Assembly (NCBI GenBank): GCA_902769535.1
Contig: CACXPH010000016.1
Coordinates: 1-36,331 of the forward strand
From: an uncultured Bacteroidales bacterium
Lineage (GTDB): Bacteria > Bacteroidota > Bacteroidia > Bacteroidales > Paludibacteraceae
Length of the DNA stretch: 36,331 nt
Direction of reading: 5' to 3'
Shown: positions 5,801 through 13,301 of the stretch, one piece after another
How the letters are laid out: every line of letters starts with the position of its first letter
Position numbering within the stretch: position 1 is the stretch's first letter
Notes under the pieces: generated by a model
Databases searched by the model: none
The model's input: the letters and a program-made list of their open reading frames with translations, nothing else
Told to the model about the DNA's origin: nothing
Position numbers and translations under genes: made by a program

Positions 5801-8346
5801 GTTACGTAGGTTGCATTGGTAGATACCTCAACACCTGCCTTTGTCCAGTTTACAAAATGATAGAGTTCTGCATCTGCAACGGTAGCAATAAAGCTAACCT
5901 CGTCGCCATTCTCAACAGAAGTTACCACATCGTCACCTTTCCTAACAACGGCAGTACCCATCGTGTTATTGTTCGGAGTCGCTGAAACAGCAATACCAGA
6001 GCAAACAGTTCCGTAAGTATATTCAAAATCCAAGGTCGGCCAAGCATCCGATTGATCACTTGTAGCATACTCTACTGTTCCATGATAATATATCTTCTCA
6101 CCTAATGCAGGTGCATTGGAAGGATTTGTAAGAGTTAATGTAAATACTTGTTGACCTTGGATATTTCCCGGATGGGTAAAATAAGTCGATGCTGCTGTAT
6201 GAGAAGAACCTATGGTGAAATTATTAAGTGCCATCGCATTACCACGGAAATATGTGGCACTAGCCGAACCTCCGAGAGCCTCCGCAATAGTAATTACAAT
6301 ATTGCCGCTGTTATCTGTTTCCCACGTAAAGTAAGCCGTTCTTTTCTTTGTCTCAGTGTCATCGCCAAGCACTACATGTGAACAATACTCAGAATTACCT
6401 AAAACAACAGTACGTTCTTCCAGACTCCACACATAATCTGCAGAAGGTTCAGATTCTGTCTTGCCTGTACCCCACGCCACTATATTCACATGGTAATCGC
6501 CATCTACATACGGCCAGAAATGAAGCACATCACCTGATGCAACCTCCTGTCTATATTTCTCTACACCAGCCAAATATACAAAAGCCGTATACTTAGTAGC
6601 CCCAACTACTGCATCAAATGTAATTACACTATCTGTACTAACAGCCACGTTCGTCGGAGCATCTAATTGGTTACAAATAGTACCATAAGTGTAAACGAAA
6701 GTTTTGTTCTCAGTGTATGCGTTATTATTCTCATCGCATAACCACTCAAATGGTTTTCCGTAGAAACGAATCTTAGCAGGCGAAGGTAGCGTTACGCCAC
6801 CCTTCTTTTGCAACGTATACGTTTTGCTACCAGCTCCACCATATACGCGAGTAAAATAGGTAGAAGCTGCCTCATCCGTGGCAAAACCCTCACCACTTAA
6901 TACATGGAAACCATCCAAATTATTTCCAAGTCCATTGCCACGGAAAGCAGTATTATGCTCACCTGGTCCTTCTCCGATGGTAATTACCACATCACCTTCC
7001 TCATTGGTTTCCCACGTCAGGGCCGCATAGTGAGAACCACTCTTCGTCTCATCTCCATAATAGCAGCAATACTCAGAGCCTACAGTCAATATAGTTTCTT
7101 CCGTACACAATTCAGCTTCCGTAATGTTCATCACACCCGTCGACCAACGTCCGGCAGCATCTGCCCAGTTGTGGTTGTGCCACAATACATTCAGAGTGAA
7201 ATCCAAGGAAGCAAGACCTGTATACTCAAATTCCATGTTAGTAAGAGCAGATCCTCCGACAGCGCCCATTTCTTGCGGCACACCGTTCAACTCAACCTTA
7301 GCTACGTCGAAATAGTCATTCCCGTTATTGTTCGGCTCTACTTTTACTTTTACCGATGTATCAGAGAGTTTACGCAACGTCAACAATATACGTCCATTAA
7401 CATCTCCGTGTTCAGGATTACCATTTTGACCTGTAGCTAAACGGCAATATTCAGGAACTACAATCGGTGTTGAAGGCTCATCTTTTTCAATAATAGAGAT
7501 TTCGGAAATAGTAATGTTTGTGTTTGCAGGAGCGTGTCCAAAATCAAATACAAATGTATTGTCACCAGCTACACCAGCGACATCAGATTTTGTAAATACA
7601 AAATCAGCATCAGCGGGTAAATTAACAGATTGATCCTCATAGAATAAAGCATTGTCATTGCTAGTCTTTAAAGTGACACCACCAACTGCTTGGTTTGCAT
7701 GGAATTTAATAGAGAAATCATAATATTTGCTGGCATTGTAAGCAAAACCAAGAGCTAATTTCACTTGTGCTTGCCATTGCAAATTTCTGGCTGGCACAAG
7801 ATTCACAGAAATAATCCCCGTGGTACTATTGTACTCTGCACCACTTTCTGTGTCGGCAGTCCATTCACCACCGGTAGCAAAATACGTGCTTGAAATTGAA
7901 GCATTCGCAGCAACGAATTTCTCGCCCGGAACCGGAGTCGGTTCTGGAGTACTACCGCCACACGAAATAGAGAAATCAATATCAGCCGGCAGATTGTAAT
8001 GCTTTTCTCCATTAATCATAAGGTACACATCGTTTGCACCGCTTGTCTTGGTCGGAGTATTGGAGGACTCAAACTCAGAATATACCTTATTATCTGCATA
8101 CTCAAAAGAGATACCTCCTAAGGCGCCGCTTTTGGTCACCTCCACATTACAACCGCCCTTGCCGGTAATTGTCAATGACGGAGTACTTGCATACTCAATA
8201 CGGTAGGTCGTACCTGATACGTGATAGCAGGACAAATAAACAGGATTCTCTCCGTTTACGTCTGTGACCAGAGTATTACAATACTCAGCTGCCCATCCCA
8301 TTACACTCGCGCATAGAAGCGCAAATAAAAATGTAATTTTTTTCAT
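2848..8346 (-). CDS. Giant secreted multidomain surface protein (1832 aa)
   Basis: Residues 1-20 are a clear signal peptide (MKKITFLFALLCASVMGWAA). Five modules each begin with Glu/Thr-Tyr-Cys (residues 21, 299, 425, 653 and 867) and share strand patterns such as TWETNxxGxVVITI. A jelly-roll or carbohydrate-binding-like stretch follows the first module (about 144-298). Fibronectin type III-like domains lie at about 1029-1120, 1121-1212 and 1378-1470, alternating with two domains ending in VDNVYFY (about 1213-1375 and 1472-1640) that resemble carbohydrate-binding modules. The C-terminus (about 1644-1832) ends in GVDNF...GEKMYNANGQIVK, similar to type IX secretion sorting tails. No catalytic domain is visible. 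Adhesion or glycan binding at the cell surface is inference. It lies 39 bases after the aldo/keto reductase gene and has no promoter match of its own. Confidence 0.75.
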   Translation of the reverse strand: MKKITFLFALLCASVMGWAAEYCNTLVTDVNGENPVYLSCYHVSGTTYRIEYASTPSLTITGKGGCNVEVTKSGALGGISFEYADNKVYSEFESSNTPTKTSGANDVYLMINGEKHYNLPADIDFSISCGGSTPEPTPVPGEKFVAANASISSTYFATGGEWTADTESGAEYNSTTGIISVNLVPARNLQWQAQVKLALGFAYNASKYYDFSIKFHANQAVGGVTLKTSNDNALFYEDQSVNLPADADFVFTKSDVAGVAGDNTFVFDFGHAPANTNITISEISIIEKDEPSTPIVVPEYCRLATGQNGNPEHGDVNGRILLTLRKLSDTSVKVKVEPNNNGNDYFDVAKVELNGVPQEMGAVGGSALTNMEFEYTGLASLDFTLNVLWHNHNWADAAGRWSTGVMNITEAELCTEETILTVGSEYCCYYGDETKSGSHYAALTWETNEEGDVVITIGEGPGEHNTAFRGNGLGNNLDGFHVLSGEGFATDEAASTYFTRVYGGAGSKTYTLQKKGGVTLPSPAKIRFYGKPFEWLCDENNNAYTENKTFVYTYGTICNQLDAPTNVAVSTDSVITFDAVVGATKYTAFVYLAGVEKYRQEVASGDVLHFWPYVDGDYHVNIVAWGTGKTESEPSADYVWSLEERTVVLGNSEYCSHVVLGDDTETKKRTAYFTWETDNSGNIVITIAEALGGSASATYFRGNAMALNNFTIGSSHTAASTYFTHPGNIQGQQVFTLTLTNPSNAPALGEKIYYHGTVEYATSDQSDAWPTLDFEYTYGTVCSGIAVSATPNNNTMGTAVVRKGDDVVTSVENGDEVSFIATVADAELYHFVNWTKAGVEVSTNATYVTNISEITNLVANFDYIRNTYCHYEVLATGGAAVGKKLYMTIGSIGGGMYQIKYEGSAEAPLLALNNANYMVNNVSTDIDYTDPDTGNPDKKSGGDVPFSKKNGRWSFNDAGYGMAKMEFSLAEGKTIDDIYVWGNNIAFNTSLGELIYEDNNSEGRLHLFGMNASKRHNIDWNATCSDAEAPAFTKAEAEVLNESSVRLKIQATDNWEGMLTYTIARAGAEPIISNHASGEEFTQDVTGLTTGTEYDFTVTVGDGVNNASTHILVTPVGDETKPVMGAASLDSKTWHSAIINVAATDDKGVVAYYIVELDNEFVPSEGKITVDGLTAATEYTFTIKARDAAGNTSDNYAEVNFTTEAHSLVPTTAAPVPTLPADQVKSLYSNTYAFAPASLNSYNEPWWSWPALEEGNVDGNTYLHYNLAADGMIGWQFAEISVALMEKLHIDIFSSGSGTLTIRPITTGGPEVRKTLTLVGQQWNSFDIDLTEFGAHNWAKLFQFAIERWNAGGLTGEYIAVDNVYFYRTTPPPADETAPTAVTVNSTVASYTSVTIKAQANDDSGVVHFKVLNGSDVLVADVEALSGTEATIVVNGLADNTAYTLSLIAYDEASHEAEPVAVAFSTLSGPAAAPQPTHDAIAVLSVFSDAYEPAVAASFNRTNWGSAPVGMEADYILYTMSANVIVWGNNDGNAGHGNIDGLSGHTYADKPGLDISDMDYIHFDVWCDAADQLNTVNINDQAINISTTRTVAGEWVSFDVAIGSVPLADRQNLRWLKFHPFNTANCVAAIDNVYFYKEPDYTRNDSWMAPGELGTVCYPQGLLLAGATMYKMAGTDANGKFVFDEVTELEPGVPYLFEATADVIHFYATEATPVTVAGESNGMKGTFEQIVIPQNSPNIYYFSGQKFYAVTARQTDLTVPANRAYVDLTEPHPAMAPKPGIRRITFDVQGANTTTGVDNFDASETPVKVMIDGQLYILRGEKMYNANGQIVK

Positions 8347-8375
8347 GTTATTAATTATTTTTGTTTGTTTGTTTA

Positions 8376-8394
8376 TTATCGGATTTTATCGGAT
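8376..8394. repeat. Direct repeat TTATCGGAT with 10-bp period
   Basis: Two copies of TTATCGGAT (8376-8384 and 8386-8394) with one base between. The stop codon of the aldo/keto reductase (8388-8386) lies in the second copy, so a small duplication may have set the present end of that gene. Confidence 0.5.
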
Positions 8395-9342
8395 AACCGC
8401 TAAGTTGTTCTTCAGCTGCTCCACACTGCTTGCACCCACTAACACGGATGTCACGCCGGGCTGGTCGAGCACCCACTGTAAAGCCTCTTGCGCAATCGTG
8501 CGGCCATTGGCTTTGGCTTTTGCCTCCAGTTCGTGCAGGTAGTTCAGCAGTTCGGGTGTGCGGCGTTCAGACTTCAAGAAATGCTCCTGCGCCATGCGGC
8601 TGTCTGCCGGAATACCGTCCAGATAACGGTCGGTCAGCAGACCCTGCGCCAGCGGCGAATAAGCAATGAAGCCTACTCCCTCTTCGCGACAGAAATCCAG
8701 AATACCTTCCTCTATCGGTTCGCGGTTGAGCATGTTCAGTCGTCCCTGATAAATGAGCAGCGGTACATCGTGCTCCTTCAGGTACTTGGCACCCAGACGG
8801 AGTTGCTCCAACGGCCAGTTGGAGATACCTACATACAGCGCCTTACCCATCTTCACGATATCCACCAGCGCCTGCAGCGTCTCCTCGATCGGCGTGTTCG
8901 GATCATAACGGTGCGAATAGAACAAGTCCACATAGTCCAGATGCATCCGCTTGAGCGACTGATCCAGACTCGACATCAAGTACTTACGACTACCCCAATC
9001 ACCGTAAGGACCGTCCCACATCAGATAACCCGCCTTGCTCGAGATGAAGAGCTCATCGCGATACGGCTTGAAGTCATCGTCCATCAAGCGACCGAAAGTC
9101 GTTTCCGCACTTCCTGCCGGGACACCGTAGTTATTCGCAAAATCAAAATGCGTCACCCCATGGTCAAATGCATACCGGGTGATCGCCCTGCTCCGCTCAA
9201 AGGGAGCATCTTCCCCGAAATTATGCCAGAAGCCCAAACTGACTTTCGGCAACAAGATACCACTCTTTCCGCAACGATTGTATATCGTCGCTTGCTGAGC
9301 GTATCGTTCGGGAGCTGCTATGTAAGGAAAACCGTTCATCAT
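8386..9342 (-). CDS. yghZ: Aldo/keto reductase, YghZ (L-glyceraldehyde 3-phosphate reductase) type
   Basis: NADPH-dependent TIM-barrel reductase of small aldehydes. It resembles E. coli YghZ along most of its length: PERYAQ at the N-terminus, CGKSGILLP, LGFWHNFG, and the catalytic set Asp/Tyr in THFDFANNYG, Lys in ISSKAGY and His in LFYSHRYDP. The GSRKYLMSSLDQSLKRM segment is characteristic. I start it at the MM pair (9342) because the promoter's -7 box (9370-9363) excludes longer versions. At 318 residues it lacks roughly the last 20-25 residues of YghZ; it stops at NNLAVIR inside a 10-bp duplication. Subfamily call good, exact substrate unproven. Confidence 0.85.
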   Translation of the reverse strand: MMNGFPYIAAPERYAQQATIYNRCGKSGILLPKVSLGFWHNFGEDAPFERSRAITRYAFDHGVTHFDFANNYGVPAGSAETTFGRLMDDDFKPYRDELFISSKAGYLMWDGPYGDWGSRKYLMSSLDQSLKRMHLDYVDLFYSHRYDPNTPIEETLQALVDIVKMGKALYVGISNWPLEQLRLGAKYLKEHDVPLLIYQGRLNMLNREPIEEGILDFCREEGVGFIAYSPLAQGLLTDRYLDGIPADSRMAQEHFLKSERRTPELLNYLHELEAKAKANGRTIAQEALQWVLDQPGVTSVLVGASSVEQLKNNLAVIR

Positions 9343-9362
9343 GGCATTAACCAAAAACGTCG

Positions 9363-9394
9363 CAAAATTACTGCTTTTCGCGCACATACACAAA
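9363..9394 (-). promoter_or_regulatory. Promoter of the aldo/keto reductase gene
   Basis: Minus strand TTTG (9394-9391), 20 bases, TAATTTTG (9370-9363). The -33 box continues TGTATGTG, close to the extended motif found elsewhere in this window. Confidence 0.7.
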
Positions 9395-9417
9395 TTCGTA
9401 TATATGTTTTATAACAT

Positions 9418-9496
9418 AAAAGTACGTATTTCTAGAACCTAAACAACTGATTTGCAGCAGTTTACATTTTTTGATATCCAAAAAAAAGTACGTATT
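9418..9496 (+). repeat. 13-bp direct repeats in the divergent intergenic region
   Basis: AAAAGTACGTATT occurs at 9418-9430 and again at 9484-9496, in the same orientation, 66 bp apart start to start. Each contains the palindrome TACGTA. They lie between the two divergent promoters, the second copy directly beside the plus-strand -33 box, so they could be regulator sites. Confidence 0.55.
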
Positions 9497-9497
9497 A

Positions 9498-9529
9498 TTT
9501 GCATATGTCAAAAAAAAGCAGTACCTTTG
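9498..9529 (+). promoter_or_regulatory. Promoter of the DUF6377 regulator gene
   Basis: TTTG (9498-9501), 20 bases, TACCTTTG (9522-9529). The -33 region reads TTTGCATATGTC, matching the extended box of the tRNA-Leu, aroB and rsmF promoters. It decides the start at 9551. Confidence 0.8.
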
Positions 9530-9550
9530 TGCCGCAATTTAAAACACGTT

Positions 9551-11068
9551 ATGTTCAAACGATTATTCATCATCGGACCCCTCTTCGTCGTCAGCGTGGC
9601 GGCATCAGCCATGAGCACCGTCGATTCGCTACTCAATGTGCTGGATGCAGAGGTGGTTCAATCCAAAGACTATATAGCTCGTCATCAGACGTATATCGAT
9701 TCGTTGTGCGCGTTGCGTCCCATGACGCCGGAGCTACGTTTAAGCATCGCGCGCGAGTATCAACATTTTCAGGCGGACTCGTCGCGCGCGTGGTACCTGA
9801 GTTTGGAGAATGCGCAGGAGCCTATTCGTACGCAAGCGTACATAGGGTTTGTGAGTCTGGTCGCCTCGACCGGCCATTACAGCAATGCCATCGCACTCCT
9901 CAACAAACCGACCAATCCTGCCATCAGTTGTGCCGAGGGTTATAAGATGGCATGGTTGCTGTTCAGCGATGCGGCTGCGAACGCGCAGGTGCCGATCTTC
10001 CAAGAAGAAGCGAAAATCAGCGCACAGCTATACTACGACTCGATGATGGTGGCGCTGGAGGCCGAGAAAGAGTATTCCGAAGAGAGTGCCCTTTGGTACG
10101 CCTCGTACCGCGCGCAAGAGAAGAACGACTGGACCGAAGCGATCCGGAATAACACAGCCTTGCTGAACCGCGTGACGCCATCCGACCACCTATACGCTAT
10201 TCTGGCATACGGCCAGGCTATGCTCTATGAGCAGGCGGGTAACAAAGAGAAACGCTTGGAGTGGTTAGTGCGTTCGGCTATCACCGACGTGCGCTGCGGC
10301 ATCACCGATAACGGTTCGTCCTGGATCGTGGCACAGGACTGCTTCGACGCAGGCGACCTGCAACGTGCGTACCGCCTGATTGACTACTCACTAACGAACG
10401 CGACGTTCTTCAATGCCCCGACACGATTTATCCAGACCTTCACACCCGGTCACCTCATTGCCAGCCGGTACGAATACGAGTTGCAACGCTACTCGATCCG
10501 CATGACCATCGCCTTGATCCTGTTGGCTATTGCCCTCATCGCGATGATTATCACGGTCATCTACGGCCTGCGTCAGAACAAGCAACTGAAACTGCTCAAC
10601 AAGCAGTTATCTGCCATGAACACGCAGCTCAAGAACGCCAATAAGGTCAAGGAGCAGTATATATGCCGTTACCTGGAGGTCTATAGCGATTATATCCGGC
10701 GTCTGACGACCACGGCACGCAAAGCGGGAGAGAAAGATCCGGCAGGATTCATGGACCGCGAGATGGAGAATTTCTACCGCTCGTTCGACGATACCTTCCT
10801 CTCGCTCTACGGCACGTTCGTGCAGGATTTCAATGCGCTGCTCAAACCCGAAGCGCGTATCACCCCCAAGCCCGGTGAGCGTATGACGGTGGAGATGCGT
10901 ATCTTCGCGCTTATTCTGCTCGGCATCACCAGTTCCGCCAAGATAGCCGAACTGCTCTGCTACAGTCCGAACACCATCAGTAACTACCGCGTCAAGATGA
11001 AGAACGGTTGTATAGGCGACCGCGACAGTTTCGAGCAACGCGTACAATCAATAGGCACTTTAGCGTAA
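9551..11068 (+). CDS. DUF6377-type membrane regulator with TPR sensor and HTH
   Basis: A 505-residue protein. Residues 1-20 are a signal peptide (MFKRLFIIGPLFVVSVAASA). Residues 21-310 are helical and TPR-like, expected in the periplasm. A single transmembrane segment lies at about 318-340, then a coiled coil (KLLNKQLSAMNTQLKNANK). A cytoplasmic C-terminal region ends in a LuxR-like helix-turn-helix (about 460-485, SSAKIAELLCYSPNTISNYR). This order matches the Bacteroidetes DUF6377 family of one-component regulators. The promoter ending at 9529 sets the start at 9551. Its stop overlaps the acyltransferase start by one base (TAATG), so it may sense envelope state and shares a transcript with envelope genes; that link is inference. 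Confidence 0.8.
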   Translation: MFKRLFIIGPLFVVSVAASAMSTVDSLLNVLDAEVVQSKDYIARHQTYIDSLCALRPMTPELRLSIAREYQHFQADSSRAWYLSLENAQEPIRTQAYIGFVSLVASTGHYSNAIALLNKPTNPAISCAEGYKMAWLLFSDAAANAQVPIFQEEAKISAQLYYDSMMVALEAEKEYSEESALWYASYRAQEKNDWTEAIRNNTALLNRVTPSDHLYAILAYGQAMLYEQAGNKEKRLEWLVRSAITDVRCGITDNGSSWIVAQDCFDAGDLQRAYRLIDYSLTNATFFNAPTRFIQTFTPGHLIASRYEYELQRYSIRMTIALILLAIALIAMIITVIYGLRQNKQLKLLNKQLSAMNTQLKNANKVKEQYICRYLEVYSDYIRRLTTTARKAGEKDPAGFMDREMENFYRSFDDTFLSLYGTFVQDFNALLKPEARITPKPGERMTVEMRIFALILLGITSSAKIAELLCYSPNTISNYRVKMKNGCIGDRDSFEQRVQSIGTLA

Positions 11069-12078
11069 TGGCACAGATTCAGGACAGAGATAGGTTATAC
11101 GATTTTCTTCGGCCTTTCGTCGATTGGATGTTCCGTCGGTCGTACCGGCACTGCCGTTATATAGGCAAAGAGAACATCCCGACAGACGGAGCGGTTATCT
11201 TCGCGCCGAACCATACGAATGCGCTCTGTGACGCCATGGCGATACTCGGCATCGACCACTCCCGTAAAGTCTTTGTCGCGCGCGCTGATATCTTCCGCGA
11301 CCCTAAGAAGGCAAAGATCCTCAACTGGCTCAAGATCATGCCGATTCGCCGTATGCGCGACGGCGTGAACGAGGTCAAGCATAACGACGAGACGATCGAC
11401 AAAGCCGTGGAGACGCTGCATGACGGTGTGCCGTTCTGTATTCTACCGGAAGGTACCCACCGACCGATGCACTCGCTGCTGCCGCTGAGCAAAGGGATCT
11501 TCCGTATCGCGCTGCGCGCCAACGATGAGTTCGGCGCAGAGAAACCCGTTTATATCCTGCCGGTCGGACTGGAGTACGGCGATTATTATCATCTGTGGAA
11601 CGACCTGACGATCAACATCGGCAAACCGATTAACGTCACGCAGTTCGCCAAAGACCATGCGGATCTCGATCGACCTCAACTGATCATGGCGCTGCGCGAA
11701 GAGTTGACGACGCGCATGCGCGAGCAGATCCTCTGGGTAGCCGATGACGAACATTACGAAGAGAATTTCGAGAAACTACGCGAGAACCCACCGGCACCGT
11801 TCAACCGGTTTAAGCACCACCGCTTGCCGAAATGGTTTTTGATAGTGATGCTGGTACTGCTCTCGCCGCTGTTCCTGGTTAGTATGGCCTTGACCATCCC
11901 GCTCTGGGCTATGTGGCTACTCATCCGATGGAAAGTCAAAGATCCGGCGTTCCACAACTCCGTCCAGTATGTATGGCAACTGGTGTTCATCCCGCTGACG
12001 CTGTTCATCACGATGCCGTTCTGGATGTTCCTGCAGGAATACGTCTATCAGGTTAGACAGTTGAAAGGTGAAAAGTAA
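11068..12078 (+). CDS. plsC: 1-acyl-glycerol-3-phosphate acyltransferase family protein
   Basis: Glycerolipid acyltransferase that would transfer an acyl chain in phospholipid synthesis at the inner membrane. The catalytic block is PNHTNALCDAM (His49, Asp55; five residues between them, as in many Bacteroidetes members), and the substrate-binding block is LPEGTH at about 126-131. Two C-terminal membrane segments are visible (about 256-285 and 300-325). At 336 residues it is longer than classic PlsC because of these segments. The ATG shares an A with the preceding stop codon (TAATG), so translation is coupled to the regulator. The family is clear; whether it is the essential PlsC or a paralogue is not. 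Confidence 0.8.
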   Translation: MAQIQDRDRLYDFLRPFVDWMFRRSYRHCRYIGKENIPTDGAVIFAPNHTNALCDAMAILGIDHSRKVFVARADIFRDPKKAKILNWLKIMPIRRMRDGVNEVKHNDETIDKAVETLHDGVPFCILPEGTHRPMHSLLPLSKGIFRIALRANDEFGAEKPVYILPVGLEYGDYYHLWNDLTINIGKPINVTQFAKDHADLDRPQLIMALREELTTRMREQILWVADDEHYEENFEKLRENPPAPFNRFKHHRLPKWFLIVMLVLLSPLFLVSMALTIPLWAMWLLIRWKVKDPAFHNSVQYVWQLVFIPLTLFITMPFWMFLQEYVYQVRQLKGEK

Positions 12079-12099
12079 TAACAAAACAACTAAATAATT

Positions 12100-13272
12100 A
12101 TGATACGCGCTTATATTATTATCGCATTGTATGTGTTGGTGCCGGTGGTGATCATCGAGCTGTTCAAGCGCTACACATGGATGCAGAAGATCGGAACCGT
12201 CGTGGCAGCATATGCCATCGGTATCCTGTTTGCCCTCACGGGCTTGGTGCATTTTGAAGCCGGCACAGCCGCAGCACTGACGTTCTCTAAGTTGCAATCG
12301 ACGATTATGTCGGTGGCGGTACCTATTGCCATCCCATTGATGCTGTTCAACTGCGACTTCAAGCTATGGACCAAAGCCTTGCCGAAAACCATCTGGTCAC
12401 TCGTAGGCGGTATCCTCGCCGTGCTCTTAGCCGTCGTAAGCGGTTATTTCATCTTCCACACGCCTGACATTCCGGACTTCAACAAAGTGGCAGCGATGAT
12501 GACGGGTATCTACACCGGCGGTACGATGAACTTCAACGCACTCGGTGCGTCGCTCGGTGTCGATAAGACGCTGATGGCCATCGTGCTGGCCTTCGAGATG
12601 GTGTTCACCACGCCGTATATCTTCTTCATCATCGGCGGCGGTTACAAGGTCTTCCGTAAGATCCTGCCCTACAAAGACGTCACAAAAAAGGGTCGTACGG
12701 ACGAGGAGGTGGCCACCAAAGATGTGGAGAACTACGCCGGTATGTTCAAGAAGTCGAATGTAGGCGGTATGTTCATCGGTCTGGGTCTCAGCATCCTGTT
12801 CCTCGCTATCGGTGCCGGACTGGCGCTGCTGTTGACTGGTACGCTGAACGAACTCATCGTTATCCTAACCATCACCACGCTCGCTATCATCGCGTCGTTC
12901 TTTAAGAAAGTGCGGGAACTGCCGAAGACCTTTGAGTTGGGTATGTTCTTCATCCTCATCTTCTCGGTCATCGTCGCTTCACTCTTCGATATCCACAGCG
13001 TGAATGGAGGTAGTCTGATGATCGGTCTGTTCGTGCTGTGGGTGATGTTGATTGCAGCCGGTCTGCACCTGCTCTTCTGCCGCATCGCGCATGTGAGTGG
13101 TGACCTGTTCTGCGTGAGCCAAATAGCCCTACTCTGTTCACCGCCTTTCGTACCACCGGTAGTCGGTGCGATGCAGAATAAGAAAGTGCTCATCTCCGGT
13201 ATCGTCATCGGTCTCGTCGGCTACGCCGTAGGAACGTATCTGGGCGTGGCAATAGCGCTACTGTTACCATAA
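12100..13272 (+). CDS. DUF819 family membrane permease
   Basis: A 390-residue integral membrane protein with about ten hydrophobic segments. It carries the DUF819 (YjcL-like) features MMTGIYTGGTMNFNALGASL (about 127-146) in the first half and the matching CVSQIALLCSPPFVPPVVGA near residues 346-365. The half-to-half similarity suggests an inverted-repeat transporter. The substrate is unknown. It lies 21 bases after the acyltransferase gene. The gap to the next gene is only 28 bases and consists entirely of 7-bp repeats. Confidence 0.85.
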   Translation: MIRAYIIIALYVLVPVVIIELFKRYTWMQKIGTVVAAYAIGILFALTGLVHFEAGTAAALTFSKLQSTIMSVAVPIAIPLMLFNCDFKLWTKALPKTIWSLVGGILAVLLAVVSGYFIFHTPDIPDFNKVAAMMTGIYTGGTMNFNALGASLGVDKTLMAIVLAFEMVFTTPYIFFIIGGGYKVFRKILPYKDVTKKGRTDEEVATKDVENYAGMFKKSNVGGMFIGLGLSILFLAIGAGLALLLTGTLNELIVILTITTLAIIASFFKKVRELPKTFELGMFFILIFSVIVASLFDIHSVNGGSLMIGLFVLWVMLIAAGLHLLFCRIAHVSGDLFCVSQIALLCSPPFVPPVVGAMQNKKVLISGIVIGLVGYAVGTYLGVAIALLLP

Positions 13273-13301
13273 ATCATAAATTTGCAATCATCAATCATCA
13301 A
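13267..13301 (+). repeat. Heptad array, AAATCAT family (intergenic)
   Basis: Five 7-bp units such as TCATAAA and TCATCAA run from the permease stop codon to the ATG of the outer-membrane protein gene. The gap holds nothing else. The same unit family recurs at 18954, 28793 and 30110. Confidence 0.8.

Noticed and set aside
8488-9414. A 308-codon plus-strand frame opposite the aldo/keto reductase
   Set aside because: It is antisense to a clearly conserved enzyme, shows no recognisable motif and has a composition typical of shadow frames.
12047-12085. Weak period-7 pattern at the acyltransferase 3' end
   Set aside because: Only two or three units agree (GTTGAAA, GGTGAAA); too degenerate to list with the others.
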